Assembly: GCF_019352895.1 (NCBI RefSeq)
Contig: NZ_JAAAFX010000004.1
Coordinates: forward strand, 2,158,245 to 2,222,244
DNA: 64,000 nt
DNA from: Variovorax boronicumulans
Lineage (GTDB): Bacteria > Pseudomonadota > Gammaproteobacteria > Burkholderiales > Burkholderiaceae_C
Reading direction: 5' to 3'
Below are positions 44,142 to 52,515 of this stretch, in pieces. The position numbers and the translations under genes are program-made. A model generated the notes under the pieces. It worked only from the letters and a program-made list of their open reading frames with translations, was not told the DNA's origin and ran no database searches. Each line of letters starts with the position of its first letter. Position 1 is the stretch's first letter.

Positions 44142-46361
44142 ATGGCAACGACGATCAAGAACACCCCGCGCGCCGGCACCGAACGCGTCGATGCGCACGA
44201 CAAGGTGCGCGGTGCCACGCGCTACGCGGCCGACGATGTGCGCCCCGGGCTGCTGCATGCGGCGCTGGTGCCCTCGCGCATCGCGCGCGGCCGCATCACC
44301 GACATCGACAGCGCGGCCGCGCAGCGCGTGCGCGGCGTGCGCGCGGTGCTCACGCACGAAAACATTGGCGCCTTCGACAGCGGCGGCTTCCTGATGGGCG
44401 GCGGCTTCGGCTTCCAGAGCGTCTACCCGCTGCGCTCGGCGCAGATCGCCTACCGCGGCCAGAGCGTCGCGATGGTGGTGGCCGACACGCTCGAGGCCGC
44501 GCGCGAGGCGGCCGCGCTGGTGGCGGTGGCGTACGAGGCCGCGCCCTTCGTCGCCACGCTCGACGCCCCCGACGCCGAGCCGCTGGCGCAGACCGCGGTG
44601 TTGCCGCAGCCGATGTTCGCCGACCGCCGCGTGGGCGATCCCGAGGGCGCGCTGGCCGGCGCGGCCGTGACGGTGGACCTGCGCTACACGCTGCCGGCCC
44701 AGCACCAGAACCCGATGGAGATCATCGCCACCGTGGCCGAGTGGGACAGCGAGGGCGTGCTCACGATCCACGAGCCCACGCAGAACGCCGAGGGGGTGCG
44801 GCACGGCGTCGCGAAGCAGCTGGGCCTCGATGCCGCCCGGGTGCGGGTGCGCTCGCCCTCGCTGGGCGGCGGCTTCGGCCAGAAGAACTCGCTGCAGTCG
44901 CACACCGCGCTGGTGGCGATCGCGGCGCGCACGCTGGGGCGGCCGGTCAAGCTGGTGATGACGCGTGCGCAGCTGTTCCACAACGCCAGCTTCCGTCCGG
45001 CCAGCCGGCACCGCGTGCGGCTGGGCGCCGACCGCCATGGCCGCTTGCTTGCGGCCATCCACGAGATCGACCAGCAGACCTCGCGCCACGACCTGTTCCC
45101 CTCGATGGGCACCGAGATCACGTCGCGGCTCTACGGCATCGACCACTTCCTCGGCCAGGAGCGGCTGGTGCGCACCGACGTGCAGACGCCGGGCTACATG
45201 CGCGCACCCTTCGAACATCCCGCGGCCTTCGCCTTCGAGAGCGCGATCGACGAGATGGCCTACGCGCTCGACCGCGACCCGGTGGCGCTGCGGCTGGCCA
45301 ACGACGCCGCGGCCGACCCGCTGACCGGCAAGCCCTTCTCCTCGCGCCACGTGAACGAGTGCCTGGTGAGGGGCAGCGAGATGTTCGGCTGGGCCCGCCG
45401 CACGATGGCGCCGGGCTCGATGCGCGCGCCGGATGGCAGCCAGGTCGGCTGGGGCGTGGCCATCGGCACCTACAAGGCCGCCATGGCGCCGGCCATCGCG
45501 ACCGTGCGCCTGCGCAGCAACGGCACGGTGCGGGTGGCGGTGGGCGGCCACGAGATGGGGCAGGGCATGCGCACCGCCATCGCGGTGACGGTGGCGCGCG
45601 CCCTGGGCGCGCCGGTGGCCGCGGTCGAGATCCTGCTGGGCGACACCACCGCCGCGCCGCAGCACCTGACGGCCGGCTCCTGGGGCACGGCCACCGCGTT
45701 GCCGCCGGTGCAGGAGGCCGCGCAGCGGCTGATGGACGACTTGCGGCAGCACGCGGGCGCCGCGGCCGGCGAAGCGGGCGTCACGGCGCTGGCCTTGCTG
45801 CGTGCGTCGGGTCGCCCTCATGCCGAGGCCGAGAGCCGCCGGCGCGCGCCGGGCCAGCCCGAGCAGGTCTTCGGCCGGCTGACCGGCGGCCTGCCCGCGG
45901 CCGCCGGGCCGGTGTACCCGGACTTCGTGGGCTTCAGCTTCATCGCGCATTTCGTCGAGGTGCGCATCGAGCCCACCACGCGCCGCATCCGCGTGCCGCG
46001 CGTGGTCAGCGTGGCCGACTGCGGCATCGTCGCCAGCCCGCGCACCGCGCGCAGCCAGGTCGAGGGCGGCGTGGTCTGGGGCATCGGCGCCGCGCTGCGC
46101 GAGGTCAGCGAGGTCGATCCGCGCTACGGCGGTTTCCTCAACGCCGACCTGGCCGAGTACGTGCTGCCGGTGGCGGCCGACATCGGCCGCATCGAGGTCG
46201 ACTTCGTGGGCAAGCCCGACACGCGGCTCAATGCGCTGGGCGTCAAGGGCCTGGGCGAGGTGGCGATGGTGGGCGTGGCGCCGGCCATCGTGAACGCGGT
46301 GTTCCATGCGACCGGCAAGCGCCTGCGGCGGCTGCCCTTGATGCTCGAAGACCTGCTGTAG
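44142..46361 (+). CDS. paoC: Aldehyde oxidase molybdenum-binding subunit (PaoC/YagR type)
   Basis: A 739-residue protein of family length. The xanthine-oxidase-type active-site loop GGGFGQKNSLQSHTA and substrate channel region are visible. The catalytic Glu is in KGLGEVAMVG near the C-terminus. It oxidises aldehydes to acids in the periplasm. E. coli adds a fourth gene, paoD, a chaperone of the XdhC family for cofactor insertion. None follows here: the next gene is an opposite-strand regulator. The chaperone may be encoded elsewhere. Confidence 0.94.
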   Translation: MATTIKNTPRAGTERVDAHDKVRGATRYAADDVRPGLLHAALVPSRIARGRITDIDSAAAQRVRGVRAVLTHENIGAFDSGGFLMGGGFGFQSVYPLRSAQIAYRGQSVAMVVADTLEAAREAAALVAVAYEAAPFVATLDAPDAEPLAQTAVLPQPMFADRRVGDPEGALAGAAVTVDLRYTLPAQHQNPMEIIATVAEWDSEGVLTIHEPTQNAEGVRHGVAKQLGLDAARVRVRSPSLGGGFGQKNSLQSHTALVAIAARTLGRPVKLVMTRAQLFHNASFRPASRHRVRLGADRHGRLLAAIHEIDQQTSRHDLFPSMGTEITSRLYGIDHFLGQERLVRTDVQTPGYMRAPFEHPAAFAFESAIDEMAYALDRDPVALRLANDAAADPLTGKPFSSRHVNECLVRGSEMFGWARRTMAPGSMRAPDGSQVGWGVAIGTYKAAMAPAIATVRLRSNGTVRVAVGGHEMGQGMRTAIAVTVARALGAPVAAVEILLGDTTAAPQHLTAGSWGTATALPPVQEAAQRLMDDLRQHAGAAAGEAGVTALALLRASGRPHAEAESRRRAPGQPEQVFGRLTGGLPAAAGPVYPDFVGFSFIAHFVEVRIEPTTRRIRVPRVVSVADCGIVASPRTARSQVEGGVVWGIGAALREVSEVDPRYGGFLNADLAEYVLPVAADIGRIEVDFVGKPDTRLNALGVKGLGEVAMVGVAPAIVNAVFHATGKRLRRLPLMLEDLL

Positions 46362-46379
46362 CCCTGCGCCGTCGCCTCA

Positions 46380-47033
46380 CTACCCCGGCGAATCGAAGAA
46401 GGCCTTGAGTTCGAGCAGCTTGCGCGCGATGTGCGCCGCATCGCGGAAGTCGCCCTCGGGCCGCGCCACGCCCACCGCCAGCGTCGCCGGGTGCGCGCTG
46501 GAACTCGAGCGCGCGAGCTGCAGCGCCATCAGGTTCACCAGCCCGCCATGGTCGCCGTACTGCGCGTTGGTGGCCAGCGTGAGCTCGAACACGCCGGGCC
46601 GGCCCAGGTCGGCGGGCGGTGGCGCCGTGGCGTAGCGGTAGGTCTGGAAGGGCTGCACCACCAGATGCCCGGGGTTGAAGCCCATGGCCACGGTGCCGAC
46701 CGTCAGGATCTCGGCCATGCTGGCCATGAACACCGTCTCGCCCGACTGGTCGCGCAGGTGGCGCACCAGCGGCGCCAGGCGCTGCGCCGCCACCTGGAAG
46801 CCCAGTGCATCGAGCGCCATCTGCTGCGGCCGGATGCCCACCAGCAGGTAGCCGCTCTCGTCGCGCGCCAGGCAGGACAGGCGTTCGAGCTCCGTCACCG
46901 TGAGGTAGGTCGAGCTCACCGGCAGCTTGAGCCGCACCGCGATCTCGTAGGCCGTGCGCACCTGCTCGCGCGACACAAGCGCGAGGATGTCGCGAAAGCG
47001 CGTGACGGCTTCGGTGGCCCAGGCCGCGGACAT
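46380..47033 (-). CDS. Short IclR-type transcriptional regulator
   Basis: A 217-residue protein. The N-terminal winged HTH (about residues 8-70: RFRDILALVSREQVRTAYEI, then LPVSSTYLTVTELERL) is IclR-like. The following part opens like an IclR effector domain (VRHLRDQSGETVFMASMAE) but then departs from the family and is short. It is 16 bases downstream of the larger IclR-type fusion gene on the same strand and converges with paoC. It probably works with that regulator. Confidence 0.75.
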   Translation of the reverse strand: MSAAWATEAVTRFRDILALVSREQVRTAYEIAVRLKLPVSSTYLTVTELERLSCLARDESGYLLVGIRPQQMALDALGFQVAAQRLAPLVRHLRDQSGETVFMASMAEILTVGTVAMGFNPGHLVVQPFQTYRYATAPPPADLGRPGVFELTLATNAQYGDHGGLVNLMALQLARSSSSAHPATLAVGVARPEGDFRDAAHIARKLLELKAFFDSPG

Positions 47034-47049
47034 CAGGTCGGCCCCGCGT

Positions 47050-48393
47050 TCACACGAAGAAGGGCTTGCGCCCGTTCGGCGTGGTGCTGCTGGGAATCCA
47101 GCCCGAGGCGTGCACGTATTCGTCCTCGCGGTCCCAGCGCACCTTCTCCTCGGCGAACAGGTCGGCCTTGACCGAGGCGGTCTCGTGGCCGCGCGAGATC
47201 ACGATCTCGAGGTTGGCCTCGACGCGGCGCGGCACCTGGCGGCCGAACAGCGTGTCGAGCGCGGTCTGGAAGCTCAGCGCGCCCATGGCCGCGGGGTAGT
47301 CGACGCCGCACAGCGGGATCTTGTGGTGGAAGGCCAGCTTGTACATCAGGTTGACCTCGCCGCCGGTGTGCGGCGGGATGGTGCCGCGCTTGTAGCCGGC
47401 CTCGGTGAAGGCGCGCAGCGAGCCCACGCCCTGCAGGCCCGAGTCGCACCACACGCCGTCGAACTTCGTGCCCTCGGCCAGGTGGCGCTGCACGATCGCA
47501 TGGCCCAGGCTGGCCTCCCAGTTGGTGAACTCGATGGCCACCACCTCGATGTCCGGATGCAGGCCCAGGATCTCCATCGCGGCCTGCAGCCGCAGCCGGC
47601 AGGGGCTTGCGTCCTCGCGGCCGCAGAGCATCAGGATGCGGCCGCGGCCGCCCAGGTGCTCGACCAGCCACAGCGCGCTCATGCGGCCGACCAGCACGTC
47701 CGACGCCGTCACGAAGGACACCATGTCCTCGGGCTCGCCGCAGAGGCGGTCGACGCCGATCACCGGGATGCCCTCGGCGCCGAGCCCGCGCACCGCGGCC
47801 AGCAATTCGGGGTGGTCGCTGGCGGCCGCGCTGAGGATGCACAGGTCCATGCGCTCGGCGCGCATCTCGGCCAGCTGCTCGATCTGGCGGCGCGGGTCGT
47901 CCTTCGCGTCGCGCACCATCACGCGCGAGACCACGTCGCGCTGGCGCTGTGCCGCGGCCATCAGGCTGCGCGCCATGGCCACGCGCCAGGGGCTGGAGCT
48001 GGAGGCGTTGGCGAAACCGATCACGAAGGGCGGCTCGCGCCGGAAGCGGGTGGTCGACACCAGGTCGAGCAGGTTCGGGTTCCACTGCGCCATGCGCGGC
48101 ATGCCGCGGCCGCTGGCGTCGGGGTAGTGGCGCACGCCGCCCGAGATGCTCGGGTCGCCGGCGGGCGCCAGGGCCCGCAGCGGCGCGAAGAAGAAGGCCG
48201 CGGCCGCCGGGCCCAGCGCGAGCATGCCGCGCGCCGGCCGCTGCAGGAAGCCCTCGTCCACCAGCGCGTTGACCAGCTTGTAGCCCGAGGACTGCGGGAT
48301 GCCGCTGCGCGCCAGCAGCGTGGCCAGCGGCAGTTCCGCCTGGCCCTCGCCGAAGCTGGACAGGAGGTTGGCGATGCGCTCGAAGCTTTGCAT
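47050..48393 (-). CDS. IclR-like HTH fused to a periplasmic-binding-protein sensor domain
   Basis: A 447-residue protein. The N-terminal HTH at about residues 3-58 (FERIANLLSSFGEGQAELPL, then IPQSSGYKLVNALVDEGFLQ) is IclR-like. From about residue 120 a Peripla_BP_4/LacI-type sugar-binding fold follows (VIGFANASSSSPWRV). The block FANASSSSPWRV matches FSNASVSNPWRV of the operon's solute-binding protein, the clearest shared segment. No signal peptide is present, so it acts in the cytoplasm. It is divergent from the aldehyde dehydrogenase/ABC/GMC operon, its likely target. IclR proteins normally carry a GAF-like domain instead, so this pairing is unusual. Confidence 0.82.
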   Translation of the reverse strand: MQSFERIANLLSSFGEGQAELPLATLLARSGIPQSSGYKLVNALVDEGFLQRPARGMLALGPAAAAFFFAPLRALAPAGDPSISGGVRHYPDASGRGMPRMAQWNPNLLDLVSTTRFRREPPFVIGFANASSSSPWRVAMARSLMAAAQRQRDVVSRVMVRDAKDDPRRQIEQLAEMRAERMDLCILSAAASDHPELLAAVRGLGAEGIPVIGVDRLCGEPEDMVSFVTASDVLVGRMSALWLVEHLGGRGRILMLCGREDASPCRLRLQAAMEILGLHPDIEVVAIEFTNWEASLGHAIVQRHLAEGTKFDGVWCDSGLQGVGSLRAFTEAGYKRGTIPPHTGGEVNLMYKLAFHHKIPLCGVDYPAAMGALSFQTALDTLFGRQVPRRVEANLEIVISRGHETASVKADLFAEEKVRWDREDEYVHASGWIPSSTTPNGRKPFFV

Positions 48394-48395
48394 GG

Positions 48396-48439
48396 TGGGC
48401 CTGACTTTAGCCAAGCGAATCTTCCATGGGCCTGAGTTT
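48396..48439. promoter_or_regulatory. Direct repeats in the regulator/operon gap, candidate operator
   Basis: TGGGCCTGACTTT (48396-48408) and TGGGCCTGAGTTT (48427-48439) are 12 of 13 identical and lie 31 bases apart, close to three DNA turns. They sit next to the start of the fusion regulator, in the 189-base divergent gap. TGGAA half-sites, as seen in IclR boxes, also occur at 48450-48454 and 48492-48496. Confidence 0.45.
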
Positions 48440-48582
48440 TCTCCCTATGTGGAATAGAAAGCTCGGGGCTAACCCTATTTTTCTCTTCGGTTGGAACAAG
48501 CGCTGCGGATAGGCGTTGAGAGCGCAGGGGCCACTGGGAACACTACGCATCCCCTGAACACCGCCCCGAGCGACCCGATCCC

Positions 48583-49968
48583 ATGGCCATTCCCACCGAC
48601 ATCCAGCCCGCCGTCTTCCAATCGCACAACCCTGCCACCGGCGCACTGATCGAGTCCGCCACCGGCCATGGTTCGGCCGAGATCGAAGCCCGCGTGGCGC
48701 AGTCCCACGCCACCTGGAAGACCTGGTCGCGCACGCCCATGGCCGAGCGCAGCGCCATGCTGCACCGCCTGGGCGATCTGCTCGAGCAGCGCGCCGAACA
48801 ATACGGCCGGCTCATCACCACCGAGATGGGCAAGCCGCTGGCCGAGGCCATCGCCGAGGTGAAGAAGGCCGCCCTGGGCGCGCGCCACTTCGCCGACCAG
48901 GGCCCGGGCTACCTGGCGCCCGTGCCCATCGAAGGCATGAACGCCCGGGTGGTCTACGAATCGCTGGGCCCGGTGTTCGCGGTCATGCCCTGGAACCTGC
49001 CCTTCTGGCAGGTGCTGCGTTTCTTCATCCCCACCGCGCTGGCGGGCAACACCGTGCTGGTCAAGCATGCCGAGACGGTGCAGGGCTGTGCGCGTGCACT
49101 CGAACAGCTGGTGCTCGACGCCGGCGCGCCCCCCGGCCTGTACCTGAACCTCGCGATCCGCCGCGGCGCGGTGGCGGCCGTGGTGGCCGACCCGCGCGTG
49201 CGCAGCGTGACCGTCACCGGCAGCACGCAGGCCGGCCGTGCGGTGGCGGCCGAAGCCGGCGCCCATGGCAAGAAGGCCGTGCTCGAGCTGGGCGGCTCCG
49301 ACCCCTTCATCGTCTGCGAGGACGCGGACTTCGAGCGCGCGGTGCAGCTGGCCGTGACCTCGCGTTTCTCGAACAACGCGCAGAGCTGCATCGCGGCCAA
49401 GCGCTTCTTCATCCAGGAGGCCATCGCCGAGAAGTTCCAGGCGGCCTTCGTCGCACGCGCCTCGGCCCTGCGCATGGGCGACCCGCTGCAGCCCGACACG
49501 CAACTGGGCCCGCTCGCGCGCGCCGACCTGCGCGAGAGCGTGCATGCGCAGGTGCAGGCCGCGCTGGCGCAAGGCGGCACGCTGCTGTGCGGCGGACAGC
49601 CGAACGAAGGGCCAGGCAATTTCTACCCGCCGACCGTGATCGCGGGCCTGTCGCACGACGCGCCCATCGTGCAGGAAGAGATCTTCGGCCCGGTGGCCTT
49701 GCTGTTCACGTTCAAGACCGACGAAGAAGCGATCGCGCTGGCCAACGCCACCGAGTTCGGCCTGGGCGCGACCATCTGGAGCCGCGACCTCGAGCGTGCG
49801 CACAAACTCGCATCGGCGGTGGAGGCCGGCGCGGTGTTCATCAACGACTTCGTGCGCTCCGACCCGCGTGCATCGTTCGGCGGCGTCAAGGGCTCGGGCT
49901 TCGGCCGCGAACTCGGCGCGCTGGGCGCGCGCGAGCTGACCAACGCCAAGCTGGTCTTCGTGGGGTGA
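48583..49968 (+). CDS. NAD(P)-dependent aldehyde dehydrogenase
   Basis: A 461-residue aldehyde dehydrogenase with catalytic C269 (NAQSCIAAKRF), general base E235 (LELGGSDPF), the NAD region PWNLPFWQV and the gate residue loop FGPVALLF. The sequence resembles succinate-semialdehyde dehydrogenases (GabD/Sad type). Overlap with the ABC ATPase gene (GTGA) places it first in the operon. It would finish the oxidation begun by the GMC enzyme encoded at the end. The substrate is unknown. Confidence 0.93.
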   Translation: MAIPTDIQPAVFQSHNPATGALIESATGHGSAEIEARVAQSHATWKTWSRTPMAERSAMLHRLGDLLEQRAEQYGRLITTEMGKPLAEAIAEVKKAALGARHFADQGPGYLAPVPIEGMNARVVYESLGPVFAVMPWNLPFWQVLRFFIPTALAGNTVLVKHAETVQGCARALEQLVLDAGAPPGLYLNLAIRRGAVAAVVADPRVRSVTVTGSTQAGRAVAAEAGAHGKKAVLELGGSDPFIVCEDADFERAVQLAVTSRFSNNAQSCIAAKRFFIQEAIAEKFQAAFVARASALRMGDPLQPDTQLGPLARADLRESVHAQVQAALAQGGTLLCGGQPNEGPGNFYPPTVIAGLSHDAPIVQEEIFGPVALLFTFKTDEEAIALANATEFGLGATIWSRDLERAHKLASAVEAGAVFINDFVRSDPRASFGGVKGSGFGRELGALGARELTNAKLVFVG

Positions 49969-51488
49969 GCGCTTCACACGACAACGCGCCGCGGCTGGAG
50001 ATGCGCGCGATCCGCAAGGTCTTCGGCGCCGTCACCGTGCTGCGCGAGGTGAGCCTGCAGTGCCGCGCCGGCCAGGTGCATGCGATCTGCGGCGAGAACG
50101 GGGCGGGCAAGTCCACGCTGATGAAGGTGCTGGGCGGCATCCATGCGCCCGATGGCGGAGAGATCCGGATCGACGGCCAGGCCGTGCGCTTCGGCCACCC
50201 GTCGGAGGCGCGCCGTGCCGGCATCGCGATCATCCACCAGGAGCTCGCGCTGCTGCCGCACCGCACGGTGGCGCAGAACATCTTCCTGGGCCACGAGCCC
50301 GCGCGCTGGGGCGTGATCGACACGCAGGCGATGAACGCCGGCGCCGAGGCGGCCCTGCGCCGTGTCGGCTGCCACATCGACCCGCGCACCGAATGCGGCC
50401 GGCTCTCGGTGGCCGAGCAGCAGATGGTCGAGATCGCCAAGGCGGTGTCGCTGGACGCGCGCATCCTGGTGCTCGACGAACCCACGGCCGCGCTCGACGA
50501 CGTCGAGTCGCAGAAGCTCTTCGACCTGATCGCCGAGCTGCGCCGCGCGGGCGTGGCCATGCTCTACATCTCGCACCGCATGGCCGAGGTGATGGCACTG
50601 GCCGACGACATCTCGGTCATCAAGGACGGCCAGCTGATGGCCACGCTGCCGGCCGCCGAGGCCACGGTCGACCGCATCGTGCGGTTGATGGTGGGGCGCG
50701 AGCTCAGCGACTTCTATCCGCCCGCGGCCGCCCAGCCGCCGGGCGCCGAGGTGCTGGCGGTCGAGCAGGGCGGCAACGACCGGCTGCACGGCATCGACCT
50801 GCGCCTGCATGCGGGCGAGATCGTGGGCGTCGCGGGGCTGGAAGCCTCGGGCAAGGTCGAGCTGGCGCGCGCGCTCTACGGCGAGCGCCGTTTCACGCGC
50901 GGCACGGTGCGCGCCTGGGACGGCAAGGGCGCGGCCCGCAGCCCGCGCGAGGCGGCGCAACGCGGCATCGGCTACCTGCCCGACGACCGCAAGCGCGAGG
51001 GCCTGGGCCTGCAGCAGTCGCTGCGCGACAACGCGGCGCTCACGCTGCGAGCGCTGGCCGGGCCTTTCGCGGGCGCGGGCAGTGCACGGCGTTCGCGTAG
51101 CCGCATCGATGCGCTCCTCAATAAGGTGGAGGTGCGCGCCGCCGATTTCGAAATGCCGGTGGGCGCGCTCTCGGGCGGCAACCAGCAGAAGGTGATGGTC
51201 GCCCGCTGGATGGCGCGCGAGCCGCGGCTGTGGATCGTCTGCGAGCCCACGCGCGGCATCGACGTGGGCGCCAAGGCCACCATCTACCGGCTGTTGCGCG
51301 ACTACGCCGACGCGGGCGGCGCGGTGCTGGTGGTGTCCTCGGACGTGGCCGAGATCATCGGCCTGTGCGACCGCATCTGCGTGATGGCGCTGGGGCGCAT
51401 CGTGGCGCAGCTGCCGCGCGGTGCGTCCGAAGAAGCCGTCATTGCGCAAGCCGTGCGGCACGACGTAGCCGAAGGGGTGCCGGCATGA
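49965..51488 (+). CDS. Ribose-type (CUT2) ABC transporter ATPase
   Basis: A 507-residue double ATPase. Domain 1 has Walker A GENGAGKST and a modified ABC signature LSVAEQQMVEIAKAV with Walker B LVLDEPTAAL. Domain 2 has a degenerate Walker A (AGLEASGKVEL) and LSGGNQQKVMVARWM, with an ICEPTRGIDV-like site. This asymmetric layout is usual for RbsA/MglA. The GTG start at 49965 overlaps the previous stop (GTGA); an internal ATG at 50001 would cut the first strand. It powers uptake through the two permeases. Confidence 0.94.
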   Translation: MSASHDNAPRLEMRAIRKVFGAVTVLREVSLQCRAGQVHAICGENGAGKSTLMKVLGGIHAPDGGEIRIDGQAVRFGHPSEARRAGIAIIHQELALLPHRTVAQNIFLGHEPARWGVIDTQAMNAGAEAALRRVGCHIDPRTECGRLSVAEQQMVEIAKAVSLDARILVLDEPTAALDDVESQKLFDLIAELRRAGVAMLYISHRMAEVMALADDISVIKDGQLMATLPAAEATVDRIVRLMVGRELSDFYPPAAAQPPGAEVLAVEQGGNDRLHGIDLRLHAGEIVGVAGLEASGKVELARALYGERRFTRGTVRAWDGKGAARSPREAAQRGIGYLPDDRKREGLGLQQSLRDNAALTLRALAGPFAGAGSARRSRSRIDALLNKVEVRAADFEMPVGALSGGNQQKVMVARWMAREPRLWIVCEPTRGIDVGAKATIYRLLRDYADAGGAVLVVSSDVAEIIGLCDRICVMALGRIVAQLPRGASEEAVIAQAVRHDVAEGVPA

Positions 51489-52450
51489 GCGCGCAACCGC
51501 ATTTCGCGCGCCGCCACCTGATCCCGATCACGCTGGTCGCGATCTCGGCCTGCGTCTACATCGGCACCGCGATCGCGACCGGCCAGCATGCGCAGCTCAC
51601 GCTGGCCGGCGTGATGGGCCTGGTGCAGCGCATGGTCGCGCTGGGCCTGGTGGCGCTGGGCCAGAACTTCGTGATCCTGGCCGGCTCGATCGACCTGTCG
51701 GTGGCCAACCTGATCAGCGTGAGCGCGGTGCTCGCGTCGTACTTCATGCAGGGCGACACCGGTGCCATCGGCTATGCGGTGGTGGGCGTGCTCGGCGTGG
51801 CCGCCGCGGTCGGCGTGGTCAACGGCCTGCTGGTCGCGCGGCTGGGCGTGAGCCCGCTGATCGCGACGCTGGGCGTGGGCCTGGTGCTGCAGGGCGTGCT
51901 CACCGTGGCCTTCACTTCGCTGCAGGGCCAGGTGCCCAAGGCCTACCAGGCGCTGGCCTATGGCAGCGTGGCCGGCGTGCCGATCGCGGTGCTGGTGCTG
52001 GGGGCGGTTGCGGTGGCGGCGGCCCTGGCGCTCACGCGCACGGTGGCGGGCGCGCACCTGTTCGCGGTGGGCGGCAACGCCGACAGCGCGCGGCTCGCGG
52101 GCATCCGCACCTCGCGCGTGACCATCGGCGCGCATGCGGTGGCGGGCCTGATGTCCGGCCTGGCTGGGCTCTACCTCGCGAGTTGGCTGGGGGCAGGCAC
52201 GCCCTGGGTCGGCCGCGACGGCGGCTACGACCTCGACTCGATCGCGGCCGTGGTCATCGGCGGCACCCTGCTGGCCGGCGGGCGCGGCAGCATCGCCGGC
52301 ACCATGGCGGGCGTGTTCGTGTTCGCGACCCTCGACGCGGTGTTCAACATGCTGCAGATCGACGCCTTCCTGAGCCAGGTGCTGCGCGGGCTGATCGTGG
52401 TCATGGCGGTCGGGGTCTACACCTTCCGCAACAAGGGGCATGTGGCATGA
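51485..52450 (+). CDS. CUT2-family ABC transporter permease 1
   Basis: A 321-residue RbsC-type permease with about nine to ten membrane helices. It has the family motifs GQNFVILAGSIDLSVANLIS and RLGVSPLIATLGVG, and a cytoplasmic EAA-like loop GGNADSARLAGI. The ATG overlaps the ATPase stop codon (ATGA). It forms a channel with the second permease. Confidence 0.94.
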   Translation: MSAQPHFARRHLIPITLVAISACVYIGTAIATGQHAQLTLAGVMGLVQRMVALGLVALGQNFVILAGSIDLSVANLISVSAVLASYFMQGDTGAIGYAVVGVLGVAAAVGVVNGLLVARLGVSPLIATLGVGLVLQGVLTVAFTSLQGQVPKAYQALAYGSVAGVPIAVLVLGAVAVAAALALTRTVAGAHLFAVGGNADSARLAGIRTSRVTIGAHAVAGLMSGLAGLYLASWLGAGTPWVGRDGGYDLDSIAAVVIGGTLLAGGRGSIAGTMAGVFVFATLDAVFNMLQIDAFLSQVLRGLIVVMAVGVYTFRNKGHVA

Positions 52451-52515
52451 GCGCCGCGCCGGGCCGCCCCAAGCAAGCTCGCACCGCAGTGCGAAGCACG
52501 GAGGTTTTCGAATGA
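52447..52515 (+). other. 22-codon bridging frame between the two permease genes
   Basis: An ATG at 52447 overlaps the stop of permease 1 (ATGA), and its own stop at 52513-52515 overlaps the start of permease 2 (ATGA). The encoded peptide (MSAAPGRPKQARTAVRSTEV plus two residues) is basic. The underlying DNA, with GCACCGCAGTGC and a purine-rich GGAGG near its end, may be a repeated intercistronic element that keeps ribosomes coupled. Whether a peptide is made is unknown. Confidence 0.4.
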
